This document shows, one piece after another, positions 42,531 through 51,003 of a stretch of DNA of 64,000 nt. The notes under the pieces are model-generated. The model saw only the letters and a list, made by a program, of their open reading frames with translations, was not told the origin of the DNA and did no database searches. This stretch comes from Actinopolymorpha sp. NPDC004070. GTDB taxonomy: Bacteria > Actinomycetota > Actinomycetes > Propionibacteriales > Actinopolymorphaceae. Each line of letters opens with the position of its first letter. The first letter of the stretch is position 1. The stretch spans positions 12,723-76,722 of the forward strand of contig NZ_JBEXMJ010000021.1 in the NCBI RefSeq assembly GCF_040610475.1. Reading direction: 5' to 3'. The translations under genes were made by a program, and so were the position numbers.

Positions 42531-44971
42531 GCAAGCTCGACCCGACCCTGCTCGGCATCCTCGCGCGCAGACGGGACGCGACGAGGCGGCCACGCGCTGC
42601 GCGAGCGGCGGAGGAGGAGTCCTTCGAGCCGCGGCAGACACCGGACACGGTGCACGTCATGGTGAAGTTCACCGGTGACGTGGACGACCTGCGTGCGCTC
42701 GGGTTCGAGCCCCTGAGCCTGAGGACCCACCCGACCGAGGGCTGGACGATCGCCGCCGGCCCCATGCCCACCGACCGGCTCCCCGACCTCGACGACCTCG
42801 ACCACGTGGTCAAGGTCGAGGCGTCCCGGCCGATGCGCCCCGAGCTGGACCGGAGCGTTCCCGAGATCCGAGCCAAGCAGCTCCACGACGGATCCCCGTC
42901 GTTCACCGGCGCGGGTGTCGTCGTCGGTGTCATCGACTCGGGCATCGATTGGTTTCACCACAGCTTCCGCAAGCCGGACGGCACCAGCCGCATCCTCGGT
43001 ATCTGGGACCAGACGCTGGTCGCCCAGGCCGGGGAGAGCGCGCCCGCCGCATTCCCCGGAATGGGTGTGGAGTACACCAAGGCCCACATCGACGCGGCGC
43101 TCGCCGGCACGGGAACCGTCCGTACGAAGGACAAGGACGACGGTCACGGCACCCACGTCGCGGGCATCGCCGCGGGGGACGGCTCCCAGTCCGGCAACTG
43201 CTCGGGCGCGTTCACGTACGTCGGTGTCGCTCCGGGGGCCGACATCATCATCGTCGTCAACACCGCGGAGACCGACGCGCTCGGGGAGTCGGTCAACCTC
43301 GTTCACGCCCTGGACTTCATCTGGGACCACCCCGGCGTGGCCGGACGCCCCGTTGTCATCAACCTCAGCCAGGGCGACAACCTGGGCGCGCACGACGGCA
43401 CCGCCCTCGTCGAGCAGATGATCGACCTGGACCTCCTACTCCACGACGGGCACATGGTGGTCAAGTCGGCGGGCAACGAGGGAGAGGCCGACCACCACGC
43501 CCAGGTCACGATCGCGGCCGGTGCAAGCACGGACGTGCCGGTGCACATGCCCTCAGGTGACCGTTTCTCGCGGTTCGCGGAGATGTGGTACGCCGGTGCA
43601 GGCTCGGTACGCTGCACGGTCCTCGCTCCCTCCGTACGCGGTGCCCCGCCGACGAGCCCCGCCGTCGATCCCGGCAACGCCACGCCCTGGACGGTCGACT
43701 CCACCCTGCCGGCCAACCGGCAGACGGTCGTCCGCATCGACTCCCGCACCGCCGACCCCGACAACAACGACAGGTCGATCCACATCGAGTGGGACCCCGC
43801 GGCGAAGGCGAACATCCCCGCGGGGGAGTGGAAGTTGCGGCTCGCCAACACCGGCGCCGTCCCGGTCACCGTCCACATGTGGCTCGAACGCGGAAGCGGG
43901 CCGGTGTTCGGCAGCGGAGAGGCCTCGAGGGCCGGGACGATCAGCATCCCCGGAACGGCGCGCTCGGTCATCACGGTCGGCGCGTACTCCCAGAGCGGCT
44001 TCCTCTTCTTCAACTGGAGCGGGAAGGTCGCCGGATTCTCCAGCCGTGGGGCGACGAGGGACGGACGGACCAAGCCCGACGTCTCCGCCCCCGGCGTCGC
44101 CATCAAGTCGGCGAAGTCGAACGTACGACCCAACTGCTGCTGCGACTGCTGCCGGGACTTCTACGTCGACATGGACGGCACCAGCATGGCCGCACCGCAC
44201 GTGACAGGAGTGGTGGCACTGATGTACCAGAAGAACCCACGCCTGAAAGCGTCGGACGTACGCCGGCACATCATGGAGACCGCCCGGGTTCCCGACGGCC
44301 TCACCCCGGCAGACCTGCCCAACAACGACTACGGCGCCGGCAAGGTGGACGCCGCCGCCGCGGTGGCAGCGGTGCCGCCACCAGGCGCGCCCGTGCACGC
44401 TCCGGAGGATCGAGAGCGCGAGTCGCCCGGGCCGGATCCGCACGAGCTGCACGCCCCGGTCGCCCGAGCCGGTCGAGGTGCGCAGGAGGGGGAGGACGGC
44501 CGGGGCGGAGAGCCGAAGGCCCGTTGGGCACACACGTCTCGCACACCCCGCACACCGCGCGCCCTCCGTACGGCGGACATCGCGGCGCCGCTGCTGGCCG
44601 CCCTGCACACGCGCCTGCTGGCCGTACCCTCCGGGGAGGGGTGGGCCGCGGACGTCAGCCGCCACTTCAGTGAGGTACGCGGGCTGATCAACCACAACAG
44701 GCGAGTCGCGGTCACCTGGCACCGGATGCAGGGACCGGCGCTCGTCGCGTCTCTCGCGCACCAGGTGGCCGGCTCACCCGGCGGGGTCGCGCTTCCAGCC
44801 GTCTCCGCGGCGGACCTCGCCCGGCGCGTCGGCGCATTCCTCGACGCGCTCGAGCGGCACGGCTCGACGGACCTTGCCGACTCGATACGACGGCGACGAC
44901 CCGAGATCCTGGCGGTCGGTGCGGTCGACCTCCTCCACCTGCTGGCCGGGGCCGCCCGGCCGGCCGCCTGA
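42527..44971 (+). CDS. S8 (subtilisin-like) serine peptidase, first gene of a large unknown operon
   Basis: 814 residues, no signal peptide. A propeptide-like region (40-125) precedes the catalytic domain. The triad is D137 in VIDSGID, H207 in DGHGTHVAG and S553 in DGTSMAAPH. Between about 330 and 480 a beta-rich insert separates His from Ser. Just before the Ser lies CCCDCC (537-542), unusual for subtilases. Residues 615-700 are a charged linker and the last about 120 a helical domain. The GTG at 42527 is chosen from the GTGA overlap with the leader ORF; the frame is open to 42488. Eleven bases separate it from the DUF6603 gene. Confidence 0.9.
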   Translation: MSKLDPTLLGILARRRDATRRPRAARAAEEESFEPRQTPDTVHVMVKFTGDVDDLRALGFEPLSLRTHPTEGWTIAAGPMPTDRLPDLDDLDHVVKVEASRPMRPELDRSVPEIRAKQLHDGSPSFTGAGVVVGVIDSGIDWFHHSFRKPDGTSRILGIWDQTLVAQAGESAPAAFPGMGVEYTKAHIDAALAGTGTVRTKDKDDGHGTHVAGIAAGDGSQSGNCSGAFTYVGVAPGADIIIVVNTAETDALGESVNLVHALDFIWDHPGVAGRPVVINLSQGDNLGAHDGTALVEQMIDLDLLLHDGHMVVKSAGNEGEADHHAQVTIAAGASTDVPVHMPSGDRFSRFAEMWYAGAGSVRCTVLAPSVRGAPPTSPAVDPGNATPWTVDSTLPANRQTVVRIDSRTADPDNNDRSIHIEWDPAAKANIPAGEWKLRLANTGAVPVTVHMWLERGSGPVFGSGEASRAGTISIPGTARSVITVGAYSQSGFLFFNWSGKVAGFSSRGATRDGRTKPDVSAPGVAIKSAKSNVRPNCCCDCCRDFYVDMDGTSMAAPHVTGVVALMYQKNPRLKASDVRRHIMETARVPDGLTPADLPNNDYGAGKVDAAAAVAAVPPPGAPVHAPEDRERESPGPDPHELHAPVARAGRGAQEGEDGRGGEPKARWAHTSRTPRTPRALRTADIAAPLLAALHTRLLAVPSGEGWAADVSRHFSEVRGLINHNRRVAVTWHRMQGPALVASLAHQVAGSPGGVALPAVSAADLARRVGAFLDALERHGSTDLADSIRRRRPEILAVGAVDLLHLLAGAARPAA

Positions 44972-44982
44972 GGGGAGCGGGC

Positions 44983-47900
44983 GTGGCCACCAAGGCGGGC
45001 ACCCTCGAACTCGTTGCCCGTGAGCTCGCCGTGGCACTCGGCGTCCTGGAGGATCGCCTCGCCGACGGTGGTGCCGACGACTTCTTCGCCGAGCTGGGCC
45101 TGCGGCCACCGGAGGGGCTGACCGCCGTGAGCGGGCTCGCGAACTCCGTCTCCGACGCCGCGCGCCTGGCCGGTGAGCTCGCACCGCTGGTGGTCGACCT
45201 CACCGCGGCCATCGACGCGGAGGACGTCGCGTCCATCGTCTCCGTCGGCGTGCGGCTTCTCGGCAGGATCGGTGACGTGCTGGGTGCGGTCGGTGCGGTC
45301 GCGGCCGCGGCCGACGCGGCGGCCGGTTCGCTCGGCGGCCTCACTCCCGAACAGCGTGCCGAGGTGCGGGCGTTCGCGGCCGCTCTGCCCCGCAAGGTGC
45401 TCGACCATGTGGTCGTCGAGTACGCCTCCCAGCGCGCCCCCGCGGCGCTGGGTGCGCTGGACGCGCTCGGCCTGGTCGTACGAGCGCCGGTGAACGACAC
45501 CGGCGACCCGCTGCACCCCGCCCACGAGCGGCGTGAGCTCCACCCCGAACGCCTGCCCGACCTGCTGCGCGACCCGGGCGAGTACTTCCGCGCGGTGTAC
45601 GGCTGGGGTGAGGCCGGGTTCGACGGGGTGGCGCTGTTCGAGGCGCTGCAGCGCTACATCGAACGGGACATGATGATGCCGGCCGTGCTGCTGCGCCCGC
45701 CCGGTGAGCCGCCGTTGCTCGAGGCGTACATCGTGGGTCTTCGGGTCGACACCGCGACCGCGCCGCCCAGCGTGACGGCCGACATCCGGTTCGGCGCGGG
45801 CCAGACGTTCACCCGCACCTATCCGCTCAAGGAGCCGTGGCAGATCCGGGTCGAGGCGACCGGCGCCTTCGCCGCCGACGTCCGGGGCCGGATCAGTCCG
45901 CCGTTCGACGTCACGCTCACCCCGCCGGGCGGCACCGTCGAGGTGGACGTGTCGGCGGGGCTCGTCGCGGACGCCGGGGGCGCGCCGATGCTGCTGCTCG
46001 GTGCTGCCGGTGGCACCCGGGTCGAGGCCACCCGCGTCTCGCTGACGTTCGGGTTCGACGCCTCGTGGGACCCGGTGGCGAACCAGGCCGGTGCGATGCC
46101 CGAGGTCACCGCCGAGATCCGCGACGGGCGGCTCGTCCTCTCCCTCGGCGGCGCGGACGGTTTCCTCGCCAGCGTGCTTCCGTCCGCGCTGGAGGTCGAG
46201 CTCGACCTGAACGCCGTCTGGGATCCTGGGAAGGGGCTGCGGGCGACCGGGGGCGCGGGGCTGGAGGTCGAGGTGCCACTGGCGCTGGACGTCGGCCCGG
46301 CCCGGATCGAGCGGATGGCGCTGCGGTTCGTGGTCACCGACGACGGGTTGGCAGTGGAGGCGCGGGCTGCCGGAGGGATCGCCCTCGGCCCCTTCGCCGC
46401 CGCCGTCGACGGGGTCGGCGCCGCGATCGACGTGGCGCTGACGCCCGGCAACCTCGGCCCGCTCGACCTCGGCTTCCGCTTCCTCCCGCCCACCGGGCTG
46501 GGCCTCGCGATCGACGCCGGGCCGATCAGCGGCGGCGGTTTCATCAGGTACGACGAACCCACCGGCCGTTACGGCGGCACGTTCGAGGTCAAGCTGGGCA
46601 TCGTCGGCGTGCAGGCCGTCGGGCTGCTCGACACCCGGATGCCCGGTGGCGGGCGCGGCTTCGCGCTGCTGGTGCTCATGCGTGCGTCGTTCCCGCCCAT
46701 CCAGTTGGGCTTCGGGTTCGCGCTGTCGGCGGTCGGTGGCCTGGTCGCGCTGAACCGCCAGATGGACGTGGACGCGCTGCGCTCGCGGATGGCCACCGGA
46801 ACCGCCGGCCGGATCCTCGCCCCGGAGGACCCGGTACGCAACGCTCCCGTGCTGCTCGCCGACCTCGCGGCGGTCTTTCCCCCGGCCCAGGGCGTGGTGG
46901 TCGTCGGGCCCACCCTGCAACTGTCGTGGGCGGAGCTGGTGCGGTTCGACATCGGCGTGTTCATCGAGCTGCCCGGGCCGCGGAAGGTGGTGCTGCTCGG
47001 CTCGGCGCGGGCGGGTATCGACAACCCCTCCGGCGGACGTCCGTACCTCCAGATCCGGCTCGACATCCTCGGCGTGGTGGACTTCGCCGCGCAGACGCTG
47101 TCGTTCGACGCGGTGCTGGTCGACAGCCACCTGCTGGAGATCCTCGAACTCACCGGCGGCGCTGCGTTTCGCATGTCGTGGGGCGCCGAGCCGTACGTCG
47201 TCCTCTCCGTCGGCGGGTTCCATCCCTCGTACTCGCCCGCGCCCATGGTGCTGCCGGCCAGTCTCACCCGGGTGGCGATGGTGCGAGGAACGCCCCAGGA
47301 CTTCCTCTACTTCCGGTTCGAGGGCTACTTCGCGGTCACGACCAACACGCTGCAGTTCGGCGCCTCCGTCGAGGTCGTCGTCAGCGTCGGCAGCTTCAAC
47401 ATCCGCGGCTTCCTCGGCTTCGACGCACTGATCCGCTTCCAGCCGTTCCACTTCCAGTTCACCATCGCCGCCTCGGTCAAGGTCCGCTACAAGAGCCGCA
47501 ACCTGGGCGGGCTGACGCTGCGCGGCGAACTCAGCGGGCCGGGGCCGGTGGTGTTCCGCGGCAAGGTCTGCTTCGAGATCCTGTGGTTCGACATCTGCTT
47601 CGAGGAGACATTCAGGCTCGGTTCGTCGGTGCCGCCGGCGGTCACCCCGGTCGCGTCGGCGGTCGCCGAGCTGGCCGGCGAACTGGCCGAGCCGGGCAAC
47701 ATCCACGCCGTGGGCGGTACGGACACCCGCGTCACCGTCGAGCCCGCGACCGACACCTCGCTGCCGGTCGTCTCACCGCTCGGGCAGGCGGCCTGGAGCC
47801 AGGAGCGGGCACCGCTGGACCTGCTGCTGCAGCGGTTCGAGGGCGCGCCGCTGATCCGGCCGGAGAGCGTGACCGCGGCCGGCCCGCTGGTGACCGCCCG

Positions 47901-48345
47901 TGAGGTCGACTGGTTCGCCCCCGGCTCGTTCGCCGAGCTCAAGGACGCGGACGCACTCAACCGCCGGGCGTTCGAGCGGCTGGCGGGCGGAGTGCGGATC
48001 GGGCAGGACGGCACCGCCGACGGGCCGGACGCGCAGCTCACCGTCACGGTCAAGGTCATCCGGTTGCCCGCTCCGCCGTCCTTCCTGACGGCGCTCGCGA
48101 TGCCGGCCTGGCTGATGCGCGCCACGGCCGGGCGGCTCGGCGCCGTGGAGCGGGACGTGGTGAAGCCCGCGCTCGGCGTACGGGACGAGACGTGGGCCGT
48201 GCACGGCAACGACGGTGCGGTCATCGCGGACGGGTTGTCGCAGGCACAGGCGCACCAACTGGCAACGGTCGGCGCGGCGGGTGGCGCAGGCACGGGAGTG
48301 GCGGCGGTGGCGGCGACCGACACCGTCGCGGCGATGGCGTTCTGA
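44983..48345 (+). CDS. Very large DUF6603 protein
   Basis: 1,120 residues, GTG start with GAGGGGAG upstream. Residues 1-170 are helical, Ala-rich. From about 230 to 900 the sequence is nearly continuous beta-strands alternating hydrophobic and polar residues. The DUF6603 hallmark GFGFALSAVGGLVALNR is at 576-592, with SVGGFHPSYSP (about 745) and FGASVEVVVSVGSFNIRGFL (about 790) following. No signal peptide or transmembrane helix. DUF6603 has no known function. The strand pattern could form a long groove or barrel, which is my inference. Lies in the five-gene operon 42527-56478. Confidence 0.85.
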   Translation: MATKAGTLELVARELAVALGVLEDRLADGGADDFFAELGLRPPEGLTAVSGLANSVSDAARLAGELAPLVVDLTAAIDAEDVASIVSVGVRLLGRIGDVLGAVGAVAAAADAAAGSLGGLTPEQRAEVRAFAAALPRKVLDHVVVEYASQRAPAALGALDALGLVVRAPVNDTGDPLHPAHERRELHPERLPDLLRDPGEYFRAVYGWGEAGFDGVALFEALQRYIERDMMMPAVLLRPPGEPPLLEAYIVGLRVDTATAPPSVTADIRFGAGQTFTRTYPLKEPWQIRVEATGAFAADVRGRISPPFDVTLTPPGGTVEVDVSAGLVADAGGAPMLLLGAAGGTRVEATRVSLTFGFDASWDPVANQAGAMPEVTAEIRDGRLVLSLGGADGFLASVLPSALEVELDLNAVWDPGKGLRATGGAGLEVEVPLALDVGPARIERMALRFVVTDDGLAVEARAAGGIALGPFAAAVDGVGAAIDVALTPGNLGPLDLGFRFLPPTGLGLAIDAGPISGGGFIRYDEPTGRYGGTFEVKLGIVGVQAVGLLDTRMPGGGRGFALLVLMRASFPPIQLGFGFALSAVGGLVALNRQMDVDALRSRMATGTAGRILAPEDPVRNAPVLLADLAAVFPPAQGVVVVGPTLQLSWAELVRFDIGVFIELPGPRKVVLLGSARAGIDNPSGGRPYLQIRLDILGVVDFAAQTLSFDAVLVDSHLLEILELTGGAAFRMSWGAEPYVVLSVGGFHPSYSPAPMVLPASLTRVAMVRGTPQDFLYFRFEGYFAVTTNTLQFGASVEVVVSVGSFNIRGFLGFDALIRFQPFHFQFTIAASVKVRYKSRNLGGLTLRGELSGPGPVVFRGKVCFEILWFDICFEETFRLGSSVPPAVTPVASAVAELAGELAEPGNIHAVGGTDTRVTVEPATDTSLPVVSPLGQAAWSQERAPLDLLLQRFEGAPLIRPESVTAAGPLVTAREVDWFAPGSFAELKDADALNRRAFERLAGGVRIGQDGTADGPDAQLTVTVKVIRLPAPPSFLTALAMPAWLMRATAGRLGAVERDVVKPALGVRDETWAVHGNDGAVIADGLSQAQAHQLATVGAAGGAGTGVAAVAATDTVAAMAF

Positions 48346-48369
48346 CGGAACGGCGAGAGGAGGGGAGCC

Positions 48370-51003
48370 GTGGCGGACCAGCAACTGACGTTTCGTTCGT
48401 GGGTACGCGAACGCATCGCGGGCGCGGCGACCGGTGTGCAGGACGGCCGACCGCTCGTGCAGACCTCGGTGACCCTGTCGGGTACGGACGCGAACGGCCA
48501 GGCCACCACGGCCGAGACGCGGCAGGTGCAGTTCCTGCTCGCCGGCCCCGGTGACGTCGTGAACCTCGCGCGGGCTGCGGTGGTCAAGCGCTACCCGTCG
48601 CCGGGCGCCGGCGACCACGAGTCGGACCGGTGCGCGCACGTGGAGTTCGCCGATCCTTCGCTGCCGTGGCGGTACTCCCCGGCACCCGCCCCGGCGCCCG
48701 GCACAGGTGCGGTCCACCCGTGGCTGGTGCTCGTCGTCGGGGTCGAGGGCACCGACCTCGTGCTCGCCGGTGAGCAGGTGACGCTGAACCCGGCCGTGCA
48801 GCAGGCCCACCCGCTGGGCGCGGCCACCCAGCCGTACCCGTGGGCACACGTCCAGGACGACGCCGAGGGCAGACGGGTCGCGCGGGTGCTGTCCGGCCGG
48901 CGCCTGGACGCCGGCACCGACTACGTCGCCGTACTCGTGCCCGCCTTCGACGCGGGCGGCCAGAAGCGATGGTCGGGCACCGCGCCGGTCACCGTCCCCC
49001 TCTACGACCACTGGCGGTTCCGCACCGCGACTCCGGCGGGCAGCTTCGAGGATCTCGCCGCTCGCCTGCGACCGGGGTCGGCCGACCCGGAGACCGGCCG
49101 GGCGCCACTGGACTATCCGCGGGTGCCGTCCGCCGGCGACCTGCAGGTGCGGGGCGCGCTCGCTCCCATCGGTGTGGGCGACGCGGCTCTTCCGCCGGAT
49201 GTGCGATCGGACCTGGACGGGCTGCGCACGCCGGCGACCGACGACAAGGGACGCCCGATCGTCGGCCTGCCCCGGTACGGCGAGACGTGGCGGGCCGGCG
49301 CGCCGGAGCAGACCACCTGGGCCGGGAACCTCAACACCGACCCGCGCGACCGCGGTGTCGCCGGCCTCGGGCTCGAGCTCGGCATCCGGTTACAGGAGGA
49401 CCTGGCCGCCGAGGCATCGGCACACCTCGGCGCCCTGGCCGAGTCACGTCAGCGCATCCGGGACCTGGTGTTCGGCCTGCGGGCCTCCGCGGCGGTGTGG
49501 GAGCGGCGCCTGCCGTCGGACCCGGTGGACCGGCTCTGGCTGCTCGGCCCCGCGCTGCGCCGGGTGGTCACCCCCGACGGCACGGTCGGGGACCTCGCCA
49601 CCGCCGACGACCGCGCACTGCCCGCCGGTGTGTTCTCCACCGCACTGCGGCGCATGCTGCGCACCGGCCCGGCCCGTACGGCTCTGCTGCGGGACGCGAA
49701 GGTGACTCCCGGCGAGGTGCTGCGAGCCGCGAACCGCTGCCCGCCAAGGCCGAAACCGTCCGGCGACGGCTTCCCGGTGGAGGATCTCGGCATCGGACTG
49801 GAGGAGCTGGAGGAGCGCCGGCGACGGGCCGCCGAAACCGGCGAGGTGGACCTCCGCACCGCGCTGGAGCTCGCCAAGCAACTGGCCGAGCAGGCGTACG
49901 AACCGCTGCGCGACCTCGCCTTCTCGATCGTGGACCGGCTGGCCCAGGCTGTCGACCGGGGGGCGCCCGCGCCGTGGGCCCGGGCGCTGGAACTGCTCGC
50001 CGCCGCGGCGAGCACTACCGACGACGAGACCGCCCGGCGACTCGTGGTCACGATGCGGCTGTTCCTCGAACGCTTCCCGCGTCCCGCGACCAAAGACGAC
50101 CTCACCGACCTGCTGGACGGCTTGGAGGAGCCGGAGCCGAGCGAGCCACCCTGCCGCCCGGTCGACCTGGACGCGCTGGCCGAAGGCGTGGTCAAGGCGT
50201 TCGACCCGACCGGCACCGAGGCGCCCGCCCGCGTGCGCGTGCTGTCCACCGTCGACGGGCTGGACCCCGCGCAGCCGTTGGCGCCGCCGGAGGTGTGCGT
50301 CGGGCTCGACCGGCCGGTGTGGGCCGATGTTCGGACGGCGTTCGCCGAGTGGCTGCTGCCCGGCGTCGGGAGCCTGGCCGAGGACTCGGTCATCGCCGTC
50401 GAGACCAACCCACGGTTCGTCGAGTCGCTGCTGGTCGGAATGAACGAGCAGCTGCTGTCCGAGCTGCGCTGGCGCAACATCCCCGTGGCCACCGGGTGCA
50501 CGCCACTGCGGGTGTTCTGGGACCGTGCCCACACAGCCACCGGAGCCCGCGTCGACGACATCACCGGCGTTCACCTGTGGGCCGACACCAGTGACGTCGG
50601 CGAGGCATCCCACCGTCCGTCCGGTGCTTCCGGGCGGGACCTCGTGGTGGTCGTACGCGGGCACCTCTTCCTGCGCTACCCGGCGACCGTCGTCTACCTC
50701 GTGACCGCCGAGCACGGTGGCGCGCCCGACTTCACCGTCGATCCCGACCCGGCCGCGCCCCCGGTGTATCCCAGCTTCCAGGGACGCATCGGCGCCGACG
50801 TCACCTTCTTCGGCTTCCAGGGCTTCGTGCCCGAGGACATCGCCCGCACCTGGCTGGTGTTCGAGGAACCGCCGGCCGGATACCGGTTCGCCAACGACGT
50901 CTCCTCGGCACCGCAACCCCACACCTGGGCGAGGCAGGCGTTCGCCCGCCCGGTCCGCGTGCTCATCGCCGGCGACCGGCTCGACCCGGAGGGACCCCAG
51001 TGA
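48370..51003 (+). CDS. Large unknown protein (877 aa) of the DUF6603 operon
   Basis: Not assignable to a family by eye. GTG start with GAGGAGGGGAGCC upstream, 24 bases after the DUF6603 gene. No signal peptide or membrane helix. Residues 1-220 look beta-rich (LVLVVGVEGTDLVLAGEQVT); 330-560 are mainly helical with an acidic Glu/Arg stretch; 690-720 holds ESLLVGMNEQLLSELRWR, a strongly patterned helix followed by NIPVATGCTPLRVFWD. A second beta-rich part closes with FFGFQGFVPEDIARTWLVFE. The stop overlaps the next start (GTGA). Confidence 0.75.
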   Translation: MADQQLTFRSWVRERIAGAATGVQDGRPLVQTSVTLSGTDANGQATTAETRQVQFLLAGPGDVVNLARAAVVKRYPSPGAGDHESDRCAHVEFADPSLPWRYSPAPAPAPGTGAVHPWLVLVVGVEGTDLVLAGEQVTLNPAVQQAHPLGAATQPYPWAHVQDDAEGRRVARVLSGRRLDAGTDYVAVLVPAFDAGGQKRWSGTAPVTVPLYDHWRFRTATPAGSFEDLAARLRPGSADPETGRAPLDYPRVPSAGDLQVRGALAPIGVGDAALPPDVRSDLDGLRTPATDDKGRPIVGLPRYGETWRAGAPEQTTWAGNLNTDPRDRGVAGLGLELGIRLQEDLAAEASAHLGALAESRQRIRDLVFGLRASAAVWERRLPSDPVDRLWLLGPALRRVVTPDGTVGDLATADDRALPAGVFSTALRRMLRTGPARTALLRDAKVTPGEVLRAANRCPPRPKPSGDGFPVEDLGIGLEELEERRRRAAETGEVDLRTALELAKQLAEQAYEPLRDLAFSIVDRLAQAVDRGAPAPWARALELLAAAASTTDDETARRLVVTMRLFLERFPRPATKDDLTDLLDGLEEPEPSEPPCRPVDLDALAEGVVKAFDPTGTEAPARVRVLSTVDGLDPAQPLAPPEVCVGLDRPVWADVRTAFAEWLLPGVGSLAEDSVIAVETNPRFVESLLVGMNEQLLSELRWRNIPVATGCTPLRVFWDRAHTATGARVDDITGVHLWADTSDVGEASHRPSGASGRDLVVVVRGHLFLRYPATVVYLVTAEHGGAPDFTVDPDPAAPPVYPSFQGRIGADVTFFGFQGFVPEDIARTWLVFEEPPAGYRFANDVSSAPQPHTWARQAFARPVRVLIAGDRLDPEGPQ

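Noticed and set aside
44329..47706. 1,125-codon open frame on the minus strand across the DUF6603 and peptidase genes
   Set aside because: High GC keeps the antisense of a strongly biased gene open; its protein has no domain and it opposes two clear genes.
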